The translations under genes and the position numbers were made by a program. Shown here piece after piece: positions 36,413-49,268 of a stretch of 64,000 nucleotides of DNA. Source of the DNA: Circinella umbellata (taxonomy: Eukaryota; Mucoromycota; Mucoromycetes; Mucorales; Lichtheimiaceae); the NCBI GenBank assembly GCA_025093555.1, contig JAIWNF010000100.1:34093-98092 (forward strand), read 5' to 3'. Each line of letters starts with the position of its first letter. Position 1 is the stretch's first letter. The notes beneath the pieces are model-generated. The model ran no database searches. It was given only the letters and a program-made list of their open reading frames with translations, and was not told where the DNA came from.

Positions 36413-39400
36413 TCAATCTTTTAATTGTGATAACCATACTGCCATAGATTCTATTGACATGATTGATACTTCTTTAATATTTAAATCTATTTGAACTTTT
36501 TGAAAAAATATTTTATATTGATCAAGAATATTTGTCTAAAAATAATAATAAACGGGTTGTTTTGATTTGTTTTTTTAGTTTGTTAGAAGGATCTTCATGA
36601 AAAAAAAAAAGCTTATTTGAGAAAAAAATCTTACTTGTATTGGTTTCATTAAAATATTTTCAATTTTATAATCGTTTACATATTCTCGTAGTTTCTTTAA
36701 TACAAATCTTATTCTTTCACTTGTTGATTCTTTAAATTGATCTGCAGTATCTTGAACATCTATATATATAATAATTAAAACAAATATAAATATGTCATTC
36801 ATATATATATATATATATATAATTTTACCTTTTATGAGAGTCTTTTGAGTTTCAATAGAGTCTGGTCGAACAGTTGATATCTGGGGAGGATGATATAGGA
36901 ATAAAAAGAAAAAGTAAGCTCATTATTTTTTTTATACTAGTCAAGATTAATATATAAATCTTTGTTTACCTTAATCATAAAATTAGTTAATGGTTCAGAA
37001 GCACCTTGAACACAGTCCATAATAAAATCTTCACATACTCTTTTTAATTCTCGATCAATATCTCTTCTAGAATCTAAACTGATCTCTACTACGCGTGGCA
37101 TTCCTTTTTGAGCCAAACCAATTAAAGCATTTGGATTAAATATAAGAGATCGATTTTGTTGAAAAGAGTTTAATGTATCTATATTATTTGAACAAATAAA
37201 CACATATAAGCTTTTATAATAATAATAATAATGAAACCCACTTCCAAATCGAATATCTTCTAACCTGTTACATGTGAAAAATCAAGTGTTTTCCCTGAGT
37301 GAACTAAATTAGCTTCAAATGGTGCTAATTGTTCTTTTAAAACTAAAAGATGTTTAATAAGAAATACTTGACTATCTAATCGAGACTATAAAAATAATAA
37401 TAGAAAAGCAATATTGTTAAAAAAAAGGTTCCATCCATTATTTTTTTTTTAATTATTTGTTTACCTTTTTCACTGTAATAATTTCTGCGGCATTTTTTAA
37501 AGATTCATTACAAAGTGATACAACATGCTGTGCTAAATCTTCAAAAACTACAGTCTAATATAACATATCAATATAGCAAAAAAAGAAAAGAAGTGCGAGG
37601 TGGGGAGGAGGGGAAGAACATATAGTTATTATCAAATATCAATTGGACCATCAAGAACAAAATGATCCGTTCATAAATTTCTTGAAAAACAAACAAACAA
37701 ACCTGAACACAATGATAAAGTTTAGATAGGATCCAAAGCGTTTTTTGTAATGTTGGAAACCATCCACATAAAGAATCCGTTCCTTGACCCAATGGTGAAT
37801 CAGAACTACTAACAGAAGAAGAATTCGTCTGTTGAGATTTTGTTGTATTGTCATCTTCATCAATAGAAAGAGTAGCAGGAACTTCTGAATTCATTATTGT
37901 GGTAGTTGTTCCCATAGCTTTTGATCCTTCTAAAACGATGGATGTTTTTGTGATATTATCATTTGCTGTGTAATTACAAAAACAAATTTAGTAATACTGA
38001 TCCACACACATATTCACATACCCACAAATGTTTTTTTTTTACCTGTAGCAGCATGCATTTCATAATCTTTTGAGTTAGGTTGATATTTCTGAATATCATT
38101 ATCAATATATGTTTGTGCTCTAAATACTAATCGAGCTTGTGCATCTTCAAGAACATTTTGAATCAAATGACCAAATTCTAATTTATGTCTTTCATTATCA
38201 TTCATTGTATTATCATCTAAAATAATACAATTACCATATATATATAGTTTTAGTAAGTTTAATATTTTTTTTGTCTCACTCCCCCCTTTGTTTAATTCCG
38301 TGGCAAAAAAAGGAGGCACGGGTACAATTATCTTACCTGCAGCAAGGGATTCATCCCTTAAAATATACATTTGAAATATACTACATAATTCGGAAAGAAC
38401 AGAGATATTATTTTCATGAATAATGCGTGGACGTAAATAATCGTAAAGATAACTAGTTAATAAATCTAGAAAAGAACTATAGATAACATATTATTTATTA
38501 GTTAATTTTTTTATAGTTTGAAGGGATGGGAGAGGGGAAATAGAATTCATAAGCATAAAGTTCTTGTGTATTACTTACTATAGTTCATCTTCACCCGATC
38601 GAAAAAAATTATAAAATAAATTAAATTCATCCATACACAAGTTCATCATATATGCACACCCATTTCGAGCCTATTAAAGAATATATATGTATTAGTGAGT
38701 ATATCTCAATTCTCCTTTTTTGTTATTGTTATTCACTTACAAATGATAAAAGATCACCATAAGGACTTAATTCTTGAATTTTTCTTGAAATGATAGGTCC
38801 CAAAAGATTTTGTCTCGTTTGAAAATAAGCATTAAGTGTATCTTGATATAAGGATTGATATCTATATATATAATTAGTTTATCTTACTTACAATATATAT
38901 ATATATATATATATGTACTTACTCTTTATGACCTTCACAGCGTTTCTCCAATTCAATACTTAAAGGTTTAATAGTTGAAGAAATCATTTTAAACTTTACA
39001 TAAAATAATGTTGTTTGTTTACTTAATGCAAGTGGTTGTTGATCTGTTGGCTGTATAAAACAATTATCAATATCCTTCCTTTTTGTTTGTTTGATTATAA
39101 CATTCGTGTTTAAACTTACTTTTGATATTTGTTTATAGATTTCATATCCAAGAGATTTAATGGTTGTGACTAAATACATTTTTACTACAGTCATACCACG
39201 CGTCATACATTGCCGGAATCGCATAAGATAAAGTTCGGCATCCCGGTATTTTAACTACAAAGGATAAAATCAATAATTAAAATCCCCTCCCTCTTCCCTC
39301 TCCCCCCCCCACGCAGACATATATACATATAAATCCTTTTCTCCCGCACTTACATGTTGTTGCATATATTCAATACATTCATCTAATTTTTGTAACATAG

Positions 39401-40382
39401 GTACAAAATCTTGATGTAAACAAATATCATCTCCAGGTGAATTAAATAATTTGGCAATAGGTTCTAATTGATTAAAATAAGCTAATCTTTCTGCTAATGC
39501 ATCTGCTAATTTGATCAACCGGTCCTAAATATTTATATTTTTTATTAGCCCATTACTATTCATTTTATTTATTTGTTTGTTATATATAAATATCACCTGT
39601 TCATTTAATAATTTTTCACATGCAGTCTGTAAAGAACGTGTTCTTTTTTCAACATAACCGTATTCACTTCCAAGTTCATCAAATAATTCAGACGTTGTTT
39701 TCAAATCCATTAAAAAATCATCACATGATTCACGGTATAAGGAGACAACAGATAAATAATTACTAATAATAAATGTCATCTTTTAGATTCATTCATGCCT
39801 CTCCTCCTCCCTTCTCCTCCTTCCCCTTCTTATATAATTTTTTTTACCGATAAACATCCTCTTGATCCTTTTCCATTTCTGATTCCATTATAGCAAACCA
39901 GTCAAAAAATTGTTGTAAACTTTCAATAGGCTTTTCTGAGCCAATACCATGAGCAGATCGTGTTTGAAATTCTGAATCAGCTGCTGTTGTTTCAACTAAA
40001 AGATTAGTACTTGATCTTGGACGTGTTGTAAGTGCTGTTAATCGACTTGAAAGTGCCCCTGCATTTAATGGTGTTAAGGTAGCATTAGAAAACGATTCAG
40101 GTGTTCTTACACCGGATGATGATTTAGCTAATGCAGGAGAAGAAGAAATCTATGAACATAAATATATTAACAAGATGAAAGAAAAAAAAAACCTCCATTA
40201 TATATATATATATATATATATATCCTCTCCCCCTTTTCAATTAATAAGAATTCATTTTTCTTAAATACCCAATTAGTTGGTAAAGGAAGTTCTTCACAAG
40301 CATCTTGTAAATCGTAAACACTTTGTAATTCTGTTTCTGTAAGTTGCGTTTTTTGTTCCCATTGTTCAAGTGAAATGGCCAT
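36413..40382 (-). CDS. COG3: Conserved oligomeric Golgi complex subunit 3 (COG3/Sec34)
   Basis: Subunit of the COG tethering complex for retrograde intra-Golgi vesicles. Seventeen exons, all phases matching: 40382-40269, 40149-39848, 39762-39597, 39524-39354, 39254-39120, 39050-38923, 38861-38741, 38670-38579, 38476-38337, 38216-38043, 37965-37703, 37554-37465, 37385-37265, 37178-36970, 36880-36829, 36759-36635, 36535-36413. The product is 841 residues, close to the size of animal COG3 (just over 800). Diagnostic segments are LQQFFDWFAIMESEMEKDQEDVY, the Sec34-domain YREFLMDL-like RESCDDFLMDL, YLRPRIIHENNISVLSELCS, VFEDLAQHVVSLCNESL and QVFLIKHLLVLKEQLAPFE. Coiled-coil-like helices dominate the N-terminus. 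The most intron-rich gene of the window. Confidence 0.93.
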
Positions 40383-40964
40383 AACCGAAATTTGAAAACG
40401 CCTATATAAAAAGAACGAAAACGCGGAGTGAAACTTGAGGGGGGAGAGATTTCATAAAATAATGTTTGCGGGGGAACAACCACATGCATTAATTTTTTGA
40501 AAAAAAATACTCAAGCATAAGATGCTACTCTAAACAACCTTTTAAATCGAAGTAGTCCTGTTTTTTTTATTTTTTCGAATGTCAATAGTCTTTGTTGAAC
40601 AAACTTAAAAATGTAATCTGTTAGATAAATATATTCATATTATAATAGCCATAGCAACAACAGCGTCTATTTAATCTTCTTCTTATAACCATAGCAATAG
40701 CAGCGTCTATCGAATACATATTATCATAACCATACCAACAACAGTGTCTACTTTATAACATTATCGAGTAATTACTGTAATATATATAGTTTATTATTGA
40801 TTAAAAGAATGAAACGCTATAAGAATTAAAATATATGGAGATTAGAGTATTTTTTATAATTTATAAACAAAATTTTACTAATATGCACAAGGAGGGGGAG
40901 AGTGGAAGATGAATAAAAGTAATGATATGTATTTCTTTTTAAGAATCCCACGTTATAAAATATT
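40383..40964. other. COG3 upstream region with short tandem repeat
   Basis: 582 bp without a gene. It contains the COG3 promoter region and the tandem repeat at 40642-40752, listed separately. Confidence 0.5.
40642..40752. repeat. Three imperfect tandem copies of a CATAGCAACAACAGCGTCTA-type repeat
   Basis: Copies start near 40642, 40684 and 40725. Each contains a version of CCATAGCAACAACAGCGTCT followed by an AT-rich tail, with a period of about 41-43 bp. Substitutions (AATAGCAGCG, ACCAACAACAGTG) separate the copies. The repeat is non-coding in all frames and its function is unknown. Confidence 0.65.
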
Positions 40965-41144
40965 TTAAAAATCATTATCACAAGTTAATGATCCATCCAT
41001 TTCAATCTTGTAAGCTTTACACCCAGATTGTTCTTGTCTTTTATCAACGGCGGGTTGACCGCTAACCAAAATAGAGGAAATCGTAAGAATAATAAACATT
41101 ATGGTTATGAAGAATGTTCTTGAAGTAATTATTAAATGACTCAT
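40965..41144 (-). CDS. Small secreted peptide precursor with Kex2-type site
   Basis: A 59-residue intact ORF starting MSHLIITSRTFFITIMFI. It has a polar/basic start, then a long hydrophobic core (FFITIMFIILTISSILV) and a small-residue end (SG), as in a signal peptide. A short pro-segment (QPAVD) ends at KR, a typical Kex2 cleavage site. The remaining 23 residues begin QEQSGCKAYK and contain two cysteines (CKAY.. and ..LTCDND). This architecture (signal, pro, KR, small Cys peptide beginning with Gln) is that of secreted peptides or pheromone/effector-type precursors. No homolog recognised. Its shortness makes chance occurrence possible, but the ordered features argue for a gene. Confidence 0.5.
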   Translation of the reverse strand: MSHLIITSRTFFITIMFIILTISSILVSGQPAVDKRQEQSGCKAYKIEMDGSLTCDNDF

Positions 41145-42449
41145 TCTTGTTATATATTAGGATGATAAAAATAAAAATGCTAGTTTGATTTTTAGTTGAT
41201 GGATAAGATTACAAAGAGAACAAAAAAGAAGAAAGTTCTTTTTCTTTATATGGATTTTTTCCCCCCCGAAAAAATTGAGATTTGTGGAGTTAAACATCTA
41301 TATTTTGATTATCTTATCTATATTACTGTTTCCCTTATTTTTCTGCTATTCAACTTGAAGAAACCTCCTCTTTTCTCTCTCTTGCCCTAAGTCTAACCCC
41401 AAAACGATCGACAAAAGCTGCTTTTTTTTCTCCTGGATTCATTAACATTTACATGATCTTGAACAAAATAAAATGAAAGGTTGTATAATAAACATAATAG
41501 CATTCAAAATAATCGATTGCTTTTTTTTTCTTGCGAAGAATACTCCTGCATTGTTATTGAATGGAATAAATATAAATCACTCTCCTTTTTTAATCTATCG
41601 TCAAAAGCCAAATTTATTTTCGATACAATAAGTATATTATTACTCAGATGAAAAAAACCCCCCATCAAAAGTAACAGGGTCCAGAACATTCATATTCAAT
41701 ACTTATTTTATTTGTTGTATCCGAAAGAAATTAGTACTTTTTTTCCCTTATCGATCAACAATGATACAATCAATCGAGAGGTCACTGTACATAAATTTTG
41801 GTATTCCTAGAGTGAGATCATGATACTAAATATACCTTCAATCAATATTTATGTAGCGAATTATTATTACAAATGAAATCAATCATTAACGTAGTTATCA
41901 TGCTAAATACTAATAGCCAGGAAGCATTGTATTACGTAGTGAAATTTTTATCACTGCAAGTATACGTATCTTTACATTTTAAATTACTAGGCCTATAGAC
42001 TGTTTAATAAAATGTAACACTTCTTTGTTTGCTGATATCTTACTTGGGCTGGTATGATATAAAAAAAGGGGGAGAGGGTTTATTGTGATTAACAACTTGT
42101 TATAATCAAATTAATTGAACAAAATCATAACTTTGTATATAATGGATAAAATAGTTTTCATCTCGTGCGATTGATGTAAAATTTACATTCAAACTGTTTT
42201 TTTGTTTTGTTTTGTTTTGTTTTTGCTCTTTTGTATGATTACGGCCATGGCTTTATGCTATCGATTTTACAACAAGCATTGAATTTACGGGAAAATGTTC
42301 GTCAGGTGAGCCAAATGCCGTTATAATTCAATGCCGTGAGCTTTCTTAATTCAGACATCTGCACTTCCAAACGTAAATCCAATCAAGTATTTTTGGTTCT
42401 ACGTACTTTATATGATAATCACTGCTTATAAAATGTTGTATACACCAAT
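41145..42449. other. Gene-poor region
   Basis: About 1.3 kb, AT-rich, without supported genes. ORFs of 60-64 codons (41196-41390 plus, 41504-41689 minus) are unrecognised. (TTTTG)n-like stretch near 42200. Confidence 0.5.
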
Positions 42450-44910
42450 ACTGTTACAAATTTTGGTTTTTTACTTTTACGTCTCTGTTAAACACTGCAT
42501 TCTTGTTGAACATTCTTTGTTCAAGAAGAAAAGTACAGCGTAGAAAAAATAGAAGGAATTGGAATTGTAGGGAGAATTTAAAGAATACTTCTAACTTCCG
42601 TTGCAGAGGGAGGGCTGTGGAGAGCCATTTGTCAAAAGCTTGAATAGGAGAATCTTTATAATACAGTCATATATCTTTGCCTGGATGGTGGTAAGGGTTG
42701 AGTTCTACAATTATCTTACATATAATTGGTCAAATATTATTAAGATATTGTATTCTTTGTAAAGGTGGTTGCAGTTTTGGGAGCAGATTGAGAAAGGGGG
42801 TCTTTATGCTGCTATGATTACTAATAGTCGATGGTACATGTGAAAGCATTGAATTGCACCCTAGTTCTTTTTTTTGTAAAGCGTTGAGGGAGCACACCTT
42901 GAACATGACTTACTTCATCCACCTTCGAGCTAGCCAATTTTTTTTATCGAATGCAACGCATTTGTTCTTTATTAAACATTAGAATCCACATGATTGGATC
43001 AACACTTAGCTCAGAGCAACGGCAAGTTAAAAAAAGTTTGTGTGAGTGAATTTGAAACAAAATATTATCAAGAGTGTCAACCCGATGTTGACGGCGTAAA
43101 CAGAATGTTAGTACGTATGATAATAAATTAATCACGGTTCTAAAAACAACTCACACAAACACCATTCGTGTAACTTTTTGCCTCATCCATAATTTTTATT
43201 ATCATTGATCTTTAAAGAATACGTTTTTGAAAGGGAATGACTACGAGCGCGCCAATTCTGAACAGGAACTTTAGTAACGTGGCGCGTCCTTCGTCTACCC
43301 TTCATCTACCCTTCATCTACCCTTTTTCTCACTTATTCAAAATATTCACAATCTCAACAATACTTATTAACAATATATTTCCAATTGAACATAGAGTTTC
43401 TTTCTATTTCTACGTAATAAAATATACTCAAAAATCACTGAAGCAAAAAGCTATAAAAAAATGCAATACGTATACTTCTGTAACTATACAAAAAAGCCAA
43501 TAACAAAGAAGCGAAGCAGTATGTCATAGATCAAAAAATGGTACTAATTGTAGACATACACCTGTAATACGTAATATATAATGCTTGTGCTATAAATAAC
43601 GAAATTACAAAAAAAAGGACATATGAATTATAATATAGAATGGGTGGGCTTATAGGAGCAGCTGAAAAAAAGATTATCAACATATTACGTAGGATAAAAA
43701 GGAATAATCTGTATAATATAAATTACCAAGTAAGAGAGTACCATATAAATAGGGAAGAAGAAAGAATTTGGGTCATACGTAGTATAACGAAAAAAAGATG
43801 ATATAAATATACGTAATAATACAAAACGATAAAAAAATCAAATTAATCATACTAAATATGAATATCAATAGTTTCTAGAAATCTCTCTTAAAAGGCATAA
43901 TTTTCGTTTTGTGGCTGATCGTAGACTCTGGAGTCAAGATTTTGATTCTTAAACAAGAATTCTATTGCATCCTCATATGAAATATTGTTGTAGTCTTGTT
44001 GAATGAGTCAAGAACAAGAATTCTTTGTATGAAAGATAGCGGCATAGTCTTCAAATGTTATTGTTTTTTGTAATGAACCTATGTTAAAGAATCCTGCTGG
44101 TCCATGGATCCCATAATAGCAAACTTATATTAATATGTACAACACCTATTATTAGTATTTGTACAATATTTCCATTGCATAAATATTTCAATATGTTATT
44201 ACTAAAGCCTTTGAAAGTAAAAATAAAAATTGAATATGATGTTTTACTTTATAGGAATTAATTCTTAATTTGATTTGACCCATTGGATATAATAAATTAA
44301 AAAGAAATTGATATATATTTTTTAATAGTTTTCCAAATGGCTTGATATTTTTATTATCATAAAGTATTCAACAACTGATGAATTATGATGCTTCAACTGG
44401 ACTATCATATTTTTATTCGTAATTTTTTTTATTCAACGTAGAGAAAAATTCAGTTTGAATAAGATATGTTTCATATAGCAAACTTGAACAAGAGCAAGCA
44501 AAGTAAAACAGACGAAGGGCGCGCCATGTTACTAAAGTGCTGGCTCAGAATTGGCGCGCCCCTCGTCTGACTATAAATTTTTGGCGCGCCCGTAGTCATT
44601 CCCTATAAAAAAGACTCCCTTTCCAGCTACCAAAATTTCAATCGATTTCACAAAGAATACAATATCTTGATAATATATGACCAATTATATGTAAAAATAA
44701 TTGTAGGACCACCACCTAGGCAAAGATATACGACTGTATTATGAAGATTCTCTAATTTAAGCTTTTGACAAATGGCTCTCTACAGTCTTCCCTCTGCAAC
44801 AGAAGTACAAAAGTATTCTCTATAATTCCAATTCCTTCTATTCTTTTCTACGCTTTAACAGAGTCGTAGAATAAAAAAAAACCAAGATTTTAACTGTTCA
44901 AATAATTATC
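42450..44910. repeat. Large nested inverted-repeat structure (fold-back-like element)
   Basis: An outer arm at about 42455-42775 is the imperfect reverse complement of about 44635-44905. Shared blocks include GAAGGAATTGGAATT, GAGAGCCATTTGTCAAAAGC, TATATCTTTGCCT and AAGATATTGTATTCTTTGT. An inner arm begins GGGAATGACTACG at 43233 and matches in reverse to CGTAGTCATTCCC ending at 44603. It includes GCGCGCC boxes (near 43247, 44520, 44554, 44583) and ACTTTAGTAAC. The inner arm abuts the outer arm on the right but is separated by about 450 bp on the left, so one side has an insertion. The roughly 1.2 kb centre has no ORF I can support. It resembles a non-autonomous fold-back or two nested DNA elements. 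No target duplication was identified. Confidence 0.65.
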
Positions 44911-44929
44911 TATAATACTAATTTTATAG

Positions 44930-45237
44930 TCCACAAAGAGAAAACATAATTGATGTATCGCTTTTATTTAAAGATGATGCGTTGGGAACAACGGTCGTTG
45001 ACTTTCTTTTTTCCGACAAAGTTTTGGATGTCAGTGCTGCATTAGTCAAGTACGACCATGTAAACATCTGTTTGAAAGAAAATATATTATTCTAGTAAAT
45101 TTAAAAGACATTTATTTAGTAAGCTTGATCACCGATTACGTATACGAAGACATATTGATGCGTACCTTGCATTGTTCCATCTATATTTTTCAGTCCGTTC
45201 ATTATCATTGGTCCCATTAAAATTTTTTGATATCTGA
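44930..45237 (+). pseudogene. Coding-like fragment, unrecognised
   Basis: Two open segments, 44930-45094 and 45120-45237, can be joined by a tiny GTAAAT...TTTAG gap (25 nt). They read ...ENIIDVSLLFKDDALGTT.. and ..LDHRLRIRRHIDAYLALFHL. The amino-acid composition looks protein-like, unlike the surrounding translations of AT-rich DNA. There is no start codon upstream and the implied intron is shorter than any other here. Most likely a relic exon of a duplicated gene or mobile element. Family not recognised. Confidence 0.25.
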
Positions 45238-46841
45238 TTGAGGAGAAGAGACCTCCCGCCTCAATCCACTTGTTATTGCAAGGAAGGGATCACATATTGA
45301 AAGTTTATTGCGTCAGTATGGTCTTTCGCTTGATAAATAAAAGTTGAAAAAATCAACCTCTTTGCGCATTAGGTGAGGTAGCTGCAAATAATGTTTTTCA
45401 TTTTATTCATCGGCACCTGACGGTCGCGAACTTTCTTATATATTTCCAACCATAGTGTGTAATTGTCATTTATAAACGAAGTTTGACAAATATATTGTTA
45501 AATGTTTTCTGCAACAATTTACATAACGAGTTTTTTTTATTCTTAGACCATTTACGAACTTTCATTGTAGGTCAATAATATATAATGGTTTAGCAGCCTT
45601 ACTATTACTTTTATAAAGAATAATATAGCGGATTATTTTGAAAATAAAATCGAATACGTAAAAGAAATGCAAATCGATTTTTTTTTGCTTCATCATTTGA
45701 TTCATAATATGAAACTCTTCCTTTTAACATGAATATTTCAACAATTGTCTGATGTGTTGTCAAAGTTGGATAGAGAAATGATAACCATTTTCTTGGCTGC
45801 TCAACTAAGTTTCAATTTCATTGTAATAGTAAAAAAAAATTGAGTGTTTCTTTGTGTTTTCCTCTTTTGTATATGTTTTACAATACCGTCCAAAGATATT
45901 GAGGTATTGAGGTTGTCAGCTATTTGAAAAGATGTCAACTATTTATAAGATTGTTGATTCTGATAAACGAATTTATGCCAAGTCACCGTCAAAGCAATAA
46001 TAATAGAGACTTCACCTCATATAGACTACCAATAATAAACTTTATTCAAAGCGTAATATGTAAGTTTATAATGCAAATTATATTTCTTTCATCAAGTTTC
46101 TTTGTACATTCTTATCAAAATATTTCTTTTTCCTTTCCCCTATCACTTGAAATTTCAACTTTTTAAATGGTGGGGCCTTCAAACAGAAACTTTCCCAGAC
46201 AAACGTATTGTCCATGACAACAAGAACCACCAGATCCACAAGATATGATAAGGTCTAATTGCCTATAACTTTTTTTTCCTCTAGAAAAAAACAGATTATT
46301 TTTTATTGTTGCTATTGTTTTGATATAATATCCAAATTCGTGGCAAATTTCCAAATACGTTTCAAATTTTCTATTTTCATTTTTTATTGTTATTAATACT
46401 AGTTAGACTATCTCATTTTATTGTACAGTAGTGTCATCTAAAAATAGACCATGTGGTCTACGATCGTTTTTTCCACACAATTTCGTTGCCATGGAATCTC
46501 TAATAATTCAAAGGAACAAGGGAATGTTCTGGCGTAGCACCAGCAAACAAATGTTTATTCTTAAAAAAAAGGGAAATCAGTACACAAACTTTAATTAGCA
46601 AGTATAAACAATAACATAACGTAGATGGGAAAAACTCAGAAAGGGAAAATTATAAAGCCCCATGCATGGATATGAACGGGCGTATTTTTTTTTATACCAA
46701 TAATTGTAATGTGTGAATTTTAAGTTACTTTACATAATCGTAGCACATCACTTAACTCCTTCTTTCCCTCCCTCCCCTTTCTTTTACTTTCCTTTTCTTT
46801 TTTCTTTTTTTTTTCTGTAAAAAAATGACGATTTTGAACCG
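45238..46841. other. Gene-poor region upstream of the USP gene
   Basis: 1.6 kb, AT-rich. ORFs at 45924-46166 (+, 80 codons) and 46163-46354 (-, 63 codons, ending in a Cys/Gly-rich segment CGSGGSCCHGQYVC) are unrecognised. The last 100 bp before 46842 are CT-rich (TCCCTCCCTCCCC, CTTTTCTTTTTTC), a common fungal core-promoter feature. Confidence 0.5.
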
Positions 46842-49108
46842 ATGAAACCTTTTACTTTGTTCAAGGAGAACAGTCTTGTTCGTAAATGGTCAACCAGAAA
46901 ACGAAATAATAATAATAATAATAAAAAGAATAGCAAACCACCTAAACGAACATTACTAAACAGAGAACAAGAATCGTCCATTGTTTCACTATCAGAATAT
47001 GCAAGTCGAAATTTTGAAATTGTTATTGAACAAGATAAATTACGCTCATTATTAGAAAATAATGCTTGGAATTTAAAACGAGCCATGGCCGAATTGGATG
47101 ATTGTGAAGAAGCACATCATGGTTTATTGCACGGACCACCAGCAGCCAATGATTCTATACTTGGTTGTGAAAATGACGGAGGAACAAGTTGTTATATTGA
47201 TTCTTTACTCTTTGCAATGTATACTTCTTTAACAGTAAGTAAAACAAACAAAGAAAGAAAAAAAATAAATCTTTGTTTTGTTAATTGTATGTATAAGAGA
47301 AGGGAAGAAAATAGGGTTTTTCTAGATAATTTATATGTAAATTTTCGATATTAGGCATTTGACCCGCTACTCACAGCAGATACATCTTCGGACCAAATAG
47401 CAAAACGAGATTTACAAACGTCACTTCGACTTTTTATTAACATTATGCGTCGAGGAGGTCTTGTTAAAAAACATATTGTACGTCGTTTACGAAAATCATT
47501 AGAAGAAGCAACCTGGCGAGGAAGAAATGAAAGAGGATTATGGAAACAAGAAGATGCAAGTGAATTACTCTTATTCTTAACCGAAACATTTGATCTTCCA
47601 TTTTTACCTGTAAGTATCAAAAAAGGCAGACTTTTTTTCCTGGGGAAATGGATGATAAACGTAAAAATTATTTCATTTTAGTTTCAAATGCGACTATTTC
47701 ATGGCGCCAATAGGGATGTAGACGACGATCGTGTAACCACTGACCGAGTTCTGTCATTATCCATACCATCTGAATCTAATAAAACTCTTCGATTAGAAGA
47801 TATATTATTCGATCATTTTTATAGCAGTATTGTAACAGGTGTGAAAAGGCAAATTGATTGGCAAGGTCAACAACAACGACAACAAAAGCAAAATCAATCG
47901 TCACCTCCTGGTTCACCTACAAGTGCCATCAGTACATCATCCATTGCAAAAACAAACATTCTTTTAAATGAACAACAAAGACAACAAGAGATAGCAGTCA
48001 ATGCATGGCAGGTACTAGAACTATTGCCTTTCTACAGTGGAATTAATGAACAAGGAGTACGGATAGAATCCCAAAACCAACGATCATTTCCGGATTCTCG
48101 AATGGTATTACCCGTGATCCTCAAACGATATCGATGTACAACGTTAGGTCGATATGTAAAAGATCAACGAAGTGTAATAATTCCACCGAATATCCATTTT
48201 AATAAATTTCTTAATCAAAATGCCGAAGATCCAATATGTGAAGGATGTGGTCGTAAAGTGGAAGGAATTATGCGATTGCGAAGTGTGGTTTGCCACAAAG
48301 GTAACTCACCTCACAGTGGTCATTACATTGCCTATTCAAGAACGATAGATCGTGATAACGAGGTCTGGTTGAAACTAGGTAAATCAAAAATGGAAACGGT
48401 TAAAAAAATTAGCTGTGAGAAAACTACATATTATAGATATAGTTAATATAATAAAATGCCAATACAAATCATATTAATTTTTATTGGGAACAACGTTATT
48501 TCTATGTAGATGATTTGTCACCTACACAACGAGTAAAAAGACTTACTGGGCGAGAACGTGAAGAAGAAATATATCGTGAACTTGGAAAGGATGGATATTT
48601 GTTTTTTTATGAATTGGATAAAACATGTCAACATTTATCATCAGAACATGAAACAACAGTTGATGACCGTCGAGCATCTAGTAGTAGTAGTAGTAGTAGT
48701 AGTAGTAGCTATACAAGTAATAAAAATGAAGAAACAACTGGGATATTAGAACAAATTGATAAGGTTGCCAAAGGAGAACAAGAAGAAACCAATTCAACAT
48801 CTGTTGTACCAAAACTAAATCCTGCACCACTCACCCTTCCAAATCGACGACGGGTATCTCTTGTGGTACCACCAGAGTTACCACCACGATCTCCACCTCT
48901 ATCGGTACGTCATGATAAATCATCATTAAAATATCAATCTTTAGAAGCTATTGAAGGCGACATATCCCCAACTATTACTGTAGCACCATCTACATTAACA
49001 CCAAATACTTTAACATCACCCTCACCCTCACCATCCAACAATGCTCCCCGGTCATCTCGTCGAAAATCGTTACGGAAAAGTAAAGATATCTCATGCAAGA
49101 CCATGTAA
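46842..49108 (+). CDS. Ubiquitin-specific (USP/UCH) cysteine protease
   Basis: Four exons: 46842-47234, 47355-47609, 47682-48378 and 48510-49108, giving 647 residues. The Cys box is GCENDGGTSCYIDSLLFAMY (Cys117), a divergent form of the usual GNTCYMNS. The His box is SPHSGHYIAYSR (His430). VLPVILKRYR and a zinc-type CEGCGRK/CHKG set lie between, and DGYLFFYEL closes the domain. Such enzymes remove ubiquitin from proteins. A helical region before the Cys box (residues 50-95) has a UBA-like look (LRSLLENNAWNLKRAMAEL). The C-terminal about 150 residues are Ser/Pro-rich, with a serine run coded by AGT repeats (48676-48711). Substrate unknown. It converges on the dehydrogenase gene, with 160 bp between stop codons. 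Confidence 0.88.
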
Positions 49109-49268
49109 AAAAAGAAACAAACAAACAAATAAGAACCTCTTTCTTTTTCCGTTTCATCTACTTTATTAATATTATTCCTTGCAATAGAAACAAAAACTTT
49201 TCTTTAAAATATATATTTGTGATGTGTATATATTACTATACATTTACAGTCTAAAATAGTATTTTTTT

